Position numbers and translations under genes: made by a program. From positions 15,470,409 through 15,534,408 of the forward strand of contig NC_049994.1 of NCBI RefSeq assembly GCF_000003815.2: DNA of 64,000 nt, given 5' to 3'. Each line of letters begins with the position of its first letter. Positions within the stretch are counted from its first letter, which is position 1. This document shows positions 47,501-57,995 of the stretch, piece by piece. The DNA is from Branchiostoma floridae. Its lineage: Eukaryota; Chordata; Leptocardii; Amphioxiformes; Branchiostomatidae. The notes under the pieces were generated by a model. It was not told where the DNA came from. It searched no databases and saw only the letters and a list, made by a program, of their open reading frames with translations.

Positions 47501-49781
47501 GTCACATAAACATTGTCTTTAATTCTGTCGAACAAGGTTTTGTACATATACGTTGCGTTACACCACAACTCTCGCTCATTGAGAACATGTAAAAAATCCA
47601 GCTTCCAAGAGCGCCCAGTGCCCCCAAATCCAGCGATGATTTCTACTCTTGCGCTGACGTTTTGCCTTTGGGCGGTCAGGACATGAGTCCCAGTCACCTG
47701 CTGTCTTTGCGCATGTGGTCCGGCTGACATGTAAAGTCTGTACCCTGTGATTGCATGCTGATTTTCCTCGTATGTTACACGGATCTGACTAAGTTCGTAT
47801 GAGGCTCCAAAGTCAACGATCAAAGGTAGAGTCCGTTCAATGCGCCAAGTGGTAGACGGGTCCAGGTCCAGAGCCTTCCAGGCGGACCGTGAGCCTTGCA
47901 GGTTGTCTTGGACTGCCCAGTACTGAGAAACCCGTAACCATTGGTGATCGCTACCTAACAAAGTATAGAACAGAGAAATCTGTATTGACACAACAAAGGT
48001 ACAGCGACTTTCCTTAAATCTATAACAACTACTTACAGCAAACAGACATATACAGTAACTGACTTTTTGTTGAGCTTTGGCTTTTGGCATTGGCACAATA
48101 TATATATATGTATATTCACATATCTATCAATAGCTATCTATCTATATTTATGTATCTATGTATGTATCTATCTAAATTGTATCTATGCTTCTGAAGCTAA
48201 AAGACAGTTCTACCTGTCTTTACCTGATGTAGACGTGTTTTTGGTGATCGTCGAAGTTGCTTCGTCGTCGATGAGTGTTGCAGTAGCATTGGTTTCTCCT
48301 GTGACACGTAACGGATGTGTTAGTGTTACCTCTTCCACGTCCGGTCCAGCTGTACTCCTTCGTCCCCAAGCAGCGTCTGCAGTTGTATCTTGTACCGGTA
48401 CTACGGTAGTTTTGAGGTCGTCGCCTGAACTTTCTTCGTCGTCAACTTCTCGTGTTCGCCGACGCTTGGCCGATTTGGCACTTGTCTCACGATTTATGTC
48501 GTAGTGCTCTTCTTCAGTCCCGTCAGGTTGTGGATTGTCGTCGAGAAAGAGGTACGCTTCGTCGCCGGTGAAAGTAGGGTACTCAGCTTGTTGGTATAAC
48601 CCTTCACTTTTTGGTGAGGGATCAGAATCCACAGGTTTGTCAAGGGAATCAATGATTTCTACTCCAGAGTCCTGCAATTCATAAGACCCTTTGCCTTGAG
48701 GTAAGGGTTGTCCCTTGTCACCAACATTTGAAGAAATATTGAACGGTGCATCAATTGGTTTGTCGATTTGGGTTTGATGTGAAAGGTTATCATCGTCTCC
48801 CTTGTTTGGCGACCTTTTGGCGTCAAGCTGGATCACATCTGAAATGCTTTTCCATTCTCCCCAAGCGATGTCTGACGATCCAACCTCGTTGACTCTGCCG
48901 CTGTGAGTTGAAAAGCCCTTGTCGCTGCTAGGAGAGGTCAGCTGCTCGATGTCGCGTCGCCTTGCCGCCGCTGAGAGGTTGCCGTTGCTCTCCCGATCAT
49001 CCGAACGATCACGCCGCTTGCGGAGCAGGTAGGTCTGATAGTCGCGGTGGACTGGCGACACCGGGGTGCTCTCTGGTGCTGTGAGCGGAGCTACTTCTGT
49101 GGCCAAACTCTCGTTAGGGGAGAAATCTCCTGCAAAGTACTTTGAGATGAAGTACAAGGCTGTAGACATCAGGAAGAGAAGGACAATCGGGTTCCGCGTA
49201 CGGTCTTGGCGACCCCTCGCCCGTTGTTGTCGTCCTTCGAAGACAAAGGAAAAGAGCATCACAATTTTGTTAACTGGAGCATCGAATTATGTCAATGATA
49301 AATTAGAGCCAACAATGTTACAAGTTGCTCGCCAATGTCTAAGTAGAAGTATCGGTTTGACTTGTTGTGTGGGATTTTCAGCATTTCTCTTGTACAGGGA
49401 GGTGGAACGGAGAAAGTGCAACAGTTAAGAGAAAGGTCGAAAAGCAGAAAAGCCGACAAAATACCCACAAAACAAGTCTGACTAACACACCAGCTTGAAG
49501 ATACATTGTTTGCCACTCAAGTGTCAACGGAAGAGGGAAAATGAACCTCTAAAGTCTAAAAAAAGTCTCTCAGAGATGAATACATGTACGAGAGGTGTTT
49601 CTCGGTCACACCCAACAATAATAAGCACATTCAACTAAACATTTCGAGGCACAGCTTCGTCGTATGAAGGCTTTCATCAATATCCTCCAAATTTCAAATC
49701 TTAACAGCCCTTTCTTTCTAGGCGACGTCTTTTTGAAAATCAGTAGCATAGAAATGTTCAATCTTTACCTCGTCGTCTCAT
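41597..49781 (-). CDS. Receptor C: inverted duplicate of A with a shortened stalk
   Basis: Twelve minus-strand exons: 49781-49769, 49234-48224, 47954-47475, 47318-46839, 46625-46555, 46030-45874, 45338-45273, 45034-45012, 44806-44712, 44206-44078, 43701-43587, 43207-41597; 1,416 codons plus stop. From exon 3 onward most exon lengths equal those of A, but exon 2 is 140 codons shorter and A's split exon 4/5 (316+164) is one exon of 480 nt. Domains: Arg-rich start, hydrophobic segment (IVLLFLMSTALYFISKYFAG), stalk with KRRRTR near its end, F5/8C-like 342-501 and 502-661, MIB/HERC2-like (YDVMWSNGSSGQYVIG), SMB1 and SMB2 (SCKGRC, CCDDF), 7TM in the last exon from residue 881. The exon 4 acceptor could instead lie 6 bases later. 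It looks intact and functional, with the same predicted role as A. Confidence 0.85.
45680..45838 (-). repeat. (GAGT)n/(GAAT)n tetranucleotide array, gene C intron 6
   Basis: Counterpart of the gene A array at 24,455-24,675, in the same intron and the same position relative to the upstream exon, but about 60 bp shorter. Confidence 0.9.
46198..46516. mobile_element. Near-palindromic MITE in gene C intron 5
   Basis: The termini TTAAGGTGGGGTCACACATG and its near-complement (to 46,516) are the ends of an almost fully self-complementary ~319-bp element. The centre, 'catgccagatgagttagctg', pairs with 'cagctaactcgtctgacatg'. Gene A's homologous intron is about 270 bp shorter and lacks it, so it inserted after the A/C duplication. 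It ends about 40 bp before exon 5 in transcript order. Confidence 0.92.
46690..46760 (-). mobile_element. Retroelement-tail remnant in gene C intron 4
   Basis: 'caaatcaaatcaagtttatt' followed by 'gcacaacgattgcatcaggt' looks like the reversed A-rich 3' end of a non-LTR element. Weak evidence. Confidence 0.3.
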
Positions 49782-49847
49782 GGTTTGATACTGCGTCTTC
49801 CCCACTTCAGCTGCCAATGATTCCGTTCAGTAGACTACCGCAGGGAA

Positions 49848-49856
49848 ATATATAAC
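49848..49856 (-). promoter_or_regulatory. TATA box of gene C
   Basis: 'tatataaca' on the reverse strand reads gttatata, matching gene A's promoter, about 67 bp before the start codon. The surrounding sequence out to 50,050 is nearly the same as A's upstream region. Confidence 0.6.
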
Positions 49857-52800
49857 ATCATGTACTCGCCTTCGTGGCTACCGTCACGCGTCCAACACAA
49901 TATCACATATCAAGGCCCATTAAGATAATTATGTACAGTGATATCGAGATACAGCGAACAGATTCTTGTGACCATGTCGTGATCTTTCCTAACGAATCGC
50001 ATATAATGAATCTGGAAAGATTGACTTCTGTCGCAGCTAAGTTCAGTATCTGCTTGGAGATTAAGGGGCAGTCTCAAACACATGTACAGAAATGATGACA
50101 TTAGTACCATTAGGGTTGTAATATAAAACGAAGTTAGTTTTAAGAACTACAGGGATAGAAAATCTTAATTTCGAGCCTATTGTCCATAGCGTCGATAGTA
50201 TGTAGCAATAATCCGGAACTGAGCCTTTTTCTTGTACACTATAACAACAGCTTGCAACGATCCCATTGAAAGACATGAAAACCATCCAGTTGTTTTTGTA
50301 ACAAATGTCTATTGAGCAGGTGACAAAAGCTGATATTTGTTACTTTTGATTACTTCGAGATTGACTCCCCGACATTAAGATTTTGTTTTATAGATACCAA
50401 GTATTCCATATCATCAACTGTTTCTGGGTCCATTTCACAGGTAGCCTGATTATATCTCGCTTATAGCAGCCCGCCCAACATCCGGGGAGGGGCCAATTAC
50501 AGCCCCGGACAGCAGAGTTTGTTTTACACAGACTATTTTACAGGCAACCATGGGGAAGGGCAAGTACTACATACATGTATGTGATGTTTGGTTTAGGAGA
50601 GGTCTGTCCTTGGTGCTGAAGAGTAGCCCATCATCAGATCCTGTCACTCCACCACTGGATTCATCCTTGGGCAGCAATGTTGGCCTCTCGTAGGTGCAGG
50701 TTAGGCCGACAACACGTCCAGCTCTGTAGAAGGTGCTGTAGGGTTTAATGGTCTTCTCCACGTGGGCATGCTGCGCTTGAAGCATTGCTCCATCTGAGCA
50801 TGTTGTCGCCAGTCCTGGTACCTTGGAACAGGCTCTATTGAGAATAACCCTAGTCACTAGTCATATTCAATTCCAATCACAGCCACTACTACACCAGATC
50901 ACCCTTTTCCTAACTTAACTCAGGCTAAATTGAATATCAAGTTTCTGTTATGGACGTCCTCTTGGATGGCAGGTAAAGATGGAGGTCCCATGTTTGAGGA
51001 GAGATACACCTTGAGTACTAGTATGTTGAAACCCTTGTCCTGCCGAGGCTGCACATATACGGGTTGCACATACAATGTATATAATGCCTGTATGTGGGTC
51101 CAGTATCTTTACCGGTTTGGGGCATTTCTTACTTAAATCTGGCATTCCGTAGTAAACCGCATCAATTTTGGGAAGTAAGTCTGCAGCAGCAGCATAGAAT
51201 AGGTCAGGTTTTACTGATCTGATAAAAAGAAAAAAAAAAAAAACAGCTCAGAGGGGAGGGGGGTAAGTTGGCAAAAAATTCAAGCATAACCGAGGTCTGT
51301 AAAAATCCCACCGGACTTTATCTTAAGAGTTGAGGTCCTTCCCTGAGTGTGAGTAGATCAAACCTTAATGTCTTAAAAGTTACATAGCTTGTACTTACTG
51401 TACAAACCTATAGCAGCTTTGCCTTAAACTTTAAAGTTGTTTACTATTCATGCCAAACAAATTACCTCATGTGTCTGGGAACTAGTTTAAGTTGTATCAG
51501 TACAATCACGAGCACTGCTAAGTACACTTCACACCCGTGTTTGTTGCTGTAATCAACTTACTTCTTTCATTAACTAAAAGCCAAGCATTGTTGGTCTGCA
51601 CACCCTCTCATACACCTCAGGTAACAAAATCATCCTGGAATGTAATCTATCCGCTGTTCTGGTGTTACTGTCTGATTAGTCTAAACAACCTTTCTCCAAT
51701 CAGGAGATTCAAGAAGATATGATTTTTCAGTTTTTTTTTCCGTGGATACTATTACTCGTACAGAGAGATGGTGACAAATGGAGTTATATGAACGAGCCTG
51801 TTACATGAAAAAAATCACAGACAATTGTCAGAGTATCACCTATGCTGGGGTGAATATCGAATCCAGATTGTTCTGCAGAATCCTTGACCTTTTACTTTTT
51901 TACAGACAATAACCTGATTTAATATTTATAAAGTTGTATTGTTGGTGTTCTTAAAACTGAATGGATAGTTCAGTAATTCATGCTCTTGTTCAGTTAGTGT
52001 TTAATTTACGTTGAGTTGATCACAGTTACCCTTATGTTTGACTAGTCATGCTTTATGTTATACGATTATTGTTACGTTTATGCTGATTAATTTGGACTCC
52101 CTTGGAAATCAGTTCCTTTTTGAACTGTAGGGATTACCCTAGAAGATTAATAAAAAAATTAACAAAAAGTTCTGCTGGGACAAATGTTCGAGCTGGTACC
52201 TCCATGATATTACAGATGAAGGGCTAGCAACTCCTCCCTGTAAAAATATACCCTGCTACAGAAACAGCAAGAAGACTTGCTGGCCTATGTGCCATTGAAC
52301 GAGTAATTTCCAAGCAGACCTACCGGCGGCAAGACAGAATCCCTTTGTCAAAAACAAAATCTATTTGTCATCAGTGGCCTGCTGGATACTATTTATTTCC
52401 TGAATGCTAACATTTACAGAAAACTATAACGTTATGTAATAACGTTATTAAGTGTCCTCAATGTTGTCAGAAGTCTCACGCAAACATAGCACAACGCAGC
52501 AGATACTGTAGACGTATTTATCATTATTACACCATAAATGTTGAAATGTAACATATACATATATGTATAGCGATATAGCTTTGTGCATGAGGAACTTTTA
52601 TAGCTACGGAAAATCTGGAGCCCAAAACCTCGCTTTCTTGCACTTCACATGTACGTCGCTAGGTGTCTAGAAGTCAGCTCAGTTCACCCTTTGTGAGGTG
52701 ACACCAGAATTTTTAAATTTCTTGCTTCTTTTGCAAACAAAACACACAGAAACATTTTCAGTTAGTATATTGACAATTCTTACCGAACACATGACATATT

Positions 52801-53052
52801 TTTCTCTTTTGAAGTCTTCAGAACACGTTGCAAGAAAATATATGAAAAATTGTCCTCCCCAGAGCAAAAATGAATGGTTGAGTCCATCACATGACTAGCA
52901 GCTGATTTGCACCCTGCGTCATTTCCAGCTATACCAGCGAAAACTGGAGTCGTTTCGTCTCCAGTCTTCTTCTTTCTGTAACGTTACAGTTGTCTTTCCT
53001 GGCCTCCAAACCACCCGACAAGTCGTGTCTCTGACGTGGCGGTACATCTGCT

Positions 53053-53103
53053 ATGGTGTACCAAGTCAGGATGAACGGGGGAGCCGGCATTCCCTCGGAT
53101 ATG
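53053..53103 (+). CDS. Possible first coding exon of an unidentified gene
   Basis: ATG at 53,053, with an in-frame ATG at 53,071, reads 17 codons (MVYQVRMNGGAGIPSDM) into a good donor, ATG|GTGAGT, at 53,104. The preceding 52,910-53,050 has pyrimidine-rich tracts ('tcgtctccagtcttcttctt') as in an animal promoter/leader. No downstream exon was recognised; the following sequence is repeat-dominated. I do not recognise the peptide. Confidence 0.35.
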
Positions 53104-54260
53104 GTGAGTTGGTAGTTCTGTTTTGGAAGGTCACAACGTCGAAGTATGGCAAAAAGGAAGTAACGTTGTAGTGTACTAGTTCTGTGTTTCTATGCTTCTC
53201 TATTTTCATCAGATGTATTTTTACAGTACGAATACACGTAAAATATTGTAGGGTACAAGCAGATTTTTTATACACAGAAACATTGCAGCCGAACAGACAA
53301 ATTATGTGTTTGGCGTTGTCGTTTTCTGCCCGCCAAAATCATGCATGGTGAATGCGTGTTACGTTCCAATGTTTACTGGAGGCGTACAAGCTATTTTAGT
53401 ACGTTTATTTAGTCTCTATCGTTGAACTAAAAGATTTGGACACCGCTACCGTAGCTTGGATCCTCTTTTGTATCCGTATATTTAGTTTTGTGTGCTGTAT
53501 TACGGAGAATTAGGTTGTGTTTTGGGTGGAAATGCAAATGCTGAATGTAAATGTCCCAGATGTGACCTAGATCTCGTGTGTGTTTAGTATTTACATGTCA
53601 TGTACATAATGTATGCAGCCTGGAAAGACACACAGATGGCCATGTGAAACCTTGGACTATATCCTTAGGCCATGTTTTGATTTGATTATACGGATGACAT
53701 CCTCTGGGATGTCCCCAAAACTGATGCGAGCGTGCGAATAAAAGAAGGAGCTAACATATACAGTGTTCCTGATGAAACAGTGACCTCAACATAACCTCCA
53801 CACCAGGGCTGCCTCCAGAGGTGTAGCGCGCCATTTTGAGTACATAGAAGACTCCATTCAATCAGTCGTAGCACAGTTACAATTCGTCAAATCAGGTCAT
53901 CAAATATGTCCACGTAACGATGAAGGCTCAGAGAACCTTGTGTACCTCACAAGATAAATTAGACTTTTACTAGATTGACGGGTTACCACCTCAAAGTTTG
54001 GACTAACTCAGATTTTTCGGAAGCCGCCATGTTTCTAGCCGCCATGTTTCCGGATGAAATACGCACCACATGGGGGTTTTGCGGTACCCGGTCACAAAGT
54101 AAAACGCATCTGTTTCCGGGACACACTGTCGGTAGAAGTGCATGAAACCATGCACATGAACCGACGGACTTAGGCGGTGAAAGAGACAACCTCCTTTACA
54201 ACAAGAAGTTACAGGAACAGTTTAAGACTTCGGCGGGAGGACAGCTGTGTCAATTCAAAG

Positions 54261-55380
54261 CTATTCCGACAGTGTATCATTCAAATGAAACGATGTAGGG
54301 GTGTATCATTCAAATGATACAGGTTAAGATACAAGAATCCCAATTGGTGCAACATTCAAAGGACAAGGCTCCATGGAAAAGACTGAGCTATTCCGACAGT
54401 GTATCATTCAAATGAAACAGGTAATATATTGCGATCTAGAGGTGTATCATTTAAATGATACAGATAAGATACAATAATCCCAACTGTTGCAACATTCAAA
54501 GGACAAAGGGAAAGACTAAGCTATTCCGACAGTGTATCATTCAAATGAAACAGGTAATATATTGCTATCTAGAGGTGTATCATTCAAATGATACAGGATA
54601 AGATACAAGAATCCCAACTGGTGCAACATTCAAAGGACAAAAGGAAAGACTAAGCTATTCTGACAGTGTATCTTTCATATGATACAGGGCGATATACAGC
54701 GATCTAAAGGGTGTATCATTCAAATGATACAGGATAAGATACAAGAATCCCAACTGGTGCAACATTCAAAGGACAAAAGGAAAGACTAAGTTATTCCGAC
54801 AGTGTATCTTTCATATGATACAGGGCGATATACAGCGATCTAAAGGGTGTATCATTCAAATGATACAGGATAAGATACAAGAATCCCAACTGGTGCAACA
54901 TTCAAAGGACAAAAGGAAAGACTAAGCTATTCTGACAGTGTATCATTCAAATGAAACAGGTAATATATTGCTATCTAGGGGTGTATCATTCAAATGATAC
55001 AGGATAAGATACAAGAATCCCAACTAGTGCAACATTCAAAGGACAAAGGGAAAGATTAAGCTATTCCGACAGTGTATCTTTCATATGATACAGGGCAATA
55101 TACAGCGATCTAAAGGGTGTATCATTCAAATGATACAGGATAAGATACAAGAATCCCAACTAGTGCAACATTCAAAGGACAAAGGGAAAGATTAAGTTAT
55201 TCCGACAGTGTATCTTTCATATGATACAGGGCAATATACAGCGATCTAAAGGGTGTATCATTCAAATGATACAGGTTAAGATACAAGAATCCCAACTAGT
55301 GCAACATTCAAAGGACAAAGGGAAAAATTAAGCTATTCCGACAGTGTATCATTCAAATGAAACAGGGTAATATGCAGCGG
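54261..55380 (+). repeat. ~127-136-bp satellite, about 9 units
   Basis: Units begin 'ctattccgacagtg' (variants ttattc, ctattctg) at 54261, 54388, 54521, 54655, 54791, 54927, 55061, 55197 and 55333. Each holds two short palindromes of the form GTATCATTCAAATGATAC (8-bp arms), then 'agatacaagaatcccaact' and 'gcaacattcaaaggaca'. Alternating units differ (caaatgaaacagg versus catatgatacagg), suggesting a higher-order two-unit pattern in part of the array. Confidence 0.95.
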
Positions 55381-55504
55381 GGTTTGACTTGAAAATGAAA
55401 TGTCCCACATTTTCTATCATATATAGATTGATTCGATGATCTTAGCAGAAGGTGTGTCCTTTGTGTGTTTTTTTAGAAATGAAAAATTTGGTGTGATTTC
55501 GGAC

Positions 55505-55800
55505 AGTGTGTTTCTTTCAGCATCGAATCGGGGACATTCACAGATGAAATGTGTTTCATTTTCGACTGCATTCGTTGTGCACTGCTTACAAATTCTTTCA
55601 TGAGCAGGTAGCTTTTTATATCTTCCTTTCTCTATTTCTAATGAGTGCGAACTAATTCTTAACTTACATATTGTTGAGCGGAATTCAAAATTGGTACAAG
55701 TAGTTTTCCATGTCGTATGCTGTTTTTAAGTTTTTGTAAAATCTAAGTTTTCCTTCGTCTACGGATAACTTGTGAAAGAAACTTTGAATGTACATGTCAA
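55505..55800 (-). pseudogene. Non-LTR retrotransposon C-terminal fragment
   Basis: The minus strand reads LEIEKGRYKKLPAHERICKQ followed by CTTNAVENETHFICECPRFD, the Cys-rich 'RxCxxC...E.E.HF..eCP' end typical of many LINE reverse-transcriptase polyproteins. It is broken upstream and not part of an intact element. Confidence 0.6.
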
Positions 55801-56100
55801 TTAGTCTTTACTCCTTAACAATGTACAGGAATAGCCGTTGTCTAAGTTTACATCAACTGGGTATATACCAAGCTCTGCTCTACATGCTGAGTTACTAGAA
55901 CTTCTTTGTACTCCGAGAATATACAACGATCTAGAGGGTGTATCATTCAAATGACGCAGGGGAATATACATTGATCTAAAGGGTGCATCATTCAGATGAT
56001 ACAGGTTATCAAGATACAAGAATCCCAACTGGTGCAACATTCAAAGGGCAGAGGGAAAGACTAAGACTAAGTTGTCTCGTACACATTCCCTTCTGCATCT

Positions 56101-56400
56101 TTGTTTTGTAATCTAAAAGTAATGACTATATATGATATAAACAAACTTCAAAGTTCTCTTTTCGTCCACAAAACAATAAACAAGTTCTTGTGTACCAAAG
56201 CAATTCCATGGCCTTTTCCATCACTACAGCACTGGACAGTGGAACAACCTAAATCAGATCCAAGTAAAAACGCCAAGTTCAGATACCCGCAAAGTTGGAA
56301 TAGTTTGAATCAAAATATCTGTTCTCCCCCTGCACGTCCTTTCATCCTTTAATTTGTGTTATGTTATCTTTTTTAAACATTGTGCAAAAAAATAAATCAA
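56101..56400 (+). pseudogene. LINE reverse-transcriptase 3' fragment
   Basis: The plus strand reads IYDINKLQSSLFVHKTINKF and later FRYPQSWNSL, resembling the C-terminal part of LINE reverse transcriptases. It ends with an A-rich tail ('aaaaaaataaatcaaatcaa'). Only a short piece remains. Confidence 0.5.
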
Positions 56401-56639
56401 ATCAATTAAATCAAGATATCCCGACAGTATATCATTCAAATGATACGGAATAATATACAACGATCTAGAGGGTGTATCATATCAAATGATGCAGGTTAAG
56501 ATACAAGAATCCTAGCATAATCCTAGCATAGGTGTAGCATTCAAAGGACATGGACCTGAACCGGACCTGAATTTTCTGTACCGGTACCCAGCCCTAATGT
56601 GTAGTGATATAGGTTGATGGATTTGTTAGTACTCAATGT

Positions 56640-56745
56640 AATCTGTATTTCTATTATATTTTATCTGACCTCCCTCATGACCTCAATGAAAAGCGGCCTG
56701 CTGGCCGATTTGAGCTTCTCGTGAATGAATAAAGGTTCAAACAAA
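56640..56745 (+). mobile_element. CR1-like LINE 3' end remnant
   Basis: 'gaaaagcggcctgctggccg' then 'tgaatgaataaaggttcaaa' is a GC hairpin followed by an AATAAAGGTTC tail, the look of a CR1-like LINE 3' end. Confidence 0.5.
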
Positions 56746-56997
56746 AAGACAGAAGGAAAGACGAACATATGCCGAATCATTCAAATGAGAAAGGGTAATA
56801 TACAGCGATATAAAGGGTATATCATTCAATTGATACAGGTTAAAATGCAAGCATCCTAAAAGTGTAACATTCAAAGGACAGAGGGAAAAACTAAGATATC
56901 CCAATAGTGCATAATTGAAATGACACAAGGCAATATACAGCAATCTAGTGGGTGAATCATTCAAATGATACAAGAATCCTGAAGGTGTAACATTCGT

Positions 56998-57270
56998 TCA
57001 TATAAATTGACAGTTGTCCTCCCGTCGAAACTTTGTAATTGAAGGAGGTGATACGGATAAAACAGCGCCTTTCTACAACTGTGTCATATAAATTGACACA
57101 GAATCCTTCCGTCGAAACTTTGTTATTGAAGGAGGTAATACGGATAAAACAGCGCCTTTCTACAATTGTGTCTTATAAATTGACACAGTTGTCCTTCCGT
57201 CGAAACTTTCTGTTATATTAAAGGAGGTTAATATGGATGGAACAGCGCCTTTCTACAACTGTATCATATA
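56998..57270 (+). repeat. Three tandem ~87-bp repeats
   Basis: Each unit runs 'tcatataaattgacag', 'cgtcgaaactttg', 'gaaggaggt.atacggat' and 'aacagcgcctttctacaa'. It is distinct from the ~135-bp satellite and joins the right-hand satellite block. Confidence 0.9.
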
Positions 57271-57282
57271 TAATAGTCTTTC

Positions 57283-57995
57283 CCGGCGAGTTTGTCCTTT
57301 GAATGTTGCACCAGTCGGGATTCTTGTATCTTATCCTGTATCATTTGAATGATACACCCTTTAGATCGCTGCATATTACCCTGTATCGTTTGAATGATAC
57401 ACTGTCGGAATAGCTTAGTCTTTCCCATGGAGTTTGTCCTTTGAATGTTGCACCAGTTGGGATTCTTGTATCTTAACCTGTATCATTTAAATGATACACC
57501 CCCTAGATCGCTGTATATTGCCCTGTATCATTTGAATGATACACTGTCGGAATAGCTTAGTCTTTCCCATGGAGTTTGTCCTTTGAATGTTGCACCAGTT
57601 GGGATTATTGTATCTTAACCTGTATCATTTGAATGATACACCCCCTAGATCGCTGTATATTGCCCTGTATCATTTGAATGATACACTGTCGGAATAGCTT
57701 AGTCTTTCCCATGGAGTTTGTCCTTTGAATGTTGCACCAGTTGGGATTATTGTATCTTAACCTGTATCATTTGAATGATACACCCCATAGATCGCTGTAT
57801 ATTACCTATTTCATTTGAATGATACACTGCCGGAATAGCTTAGTCTTTCCCTTTGTCCTTTGAATGTTGCACCAGTTGGGATTCTTGTATCTTAACCTAT
57901 ATCATTTGAATGATACACCCCATAGATCGCTGTATGTACATTGTGTATTACCCTGTATCATTTGAATGATACACTGTCGTCGGAATAGCTTTAAG
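57283..57995 (-). repeat. Inverted block of the same satellite, about 5 units, ~141-bp period
   Basis: 'cggaatagct' junctions fall at 57406, 57548, 57690, 57830 and 57981. Each unit is the reverse complement of the 54,261-55,380 unit, with GTATCATTTGAATGATAC palindromes. Units here are more alike and slightly longer, so this block was homogenised separately. Confidence 0.95.

Larger units (their letters stand above)
41590..51850 (-). repeat. Right arm of the ~10-kb inverted duplication (contains gene C)
   Basis: Reverse complement of the left arm at 18,240-28,860. The outer end is recognised at 'gtcagagtatcacc' (51,822-51,835). The arm includes gene C, its promoter and about 2 kb of outer flank (49,860-51,850), in which I see no gene. 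About 100 bp near 50,440-50,540 are absent from the left arm. Confidence 0.85.
55921..57000 (+). repeat. Scattered single units and partial units of the 54,261 satellite
   Basis: Degraded copies occur at about 55,920-56,080, 56,405-56,550 and 56,760-57,000, each with 'gtgtatcattcaaatgat' or 'aagatacaagaatcc' pieces. LINE fragments lie between them. Confidence 0.75.

Noticed and set aside
54261-57995. Regular repeats resembling a CRISPR array
   Set aside because: Units are ~135 bp with no unique spacers, and the genome is animal; this is a satellite.
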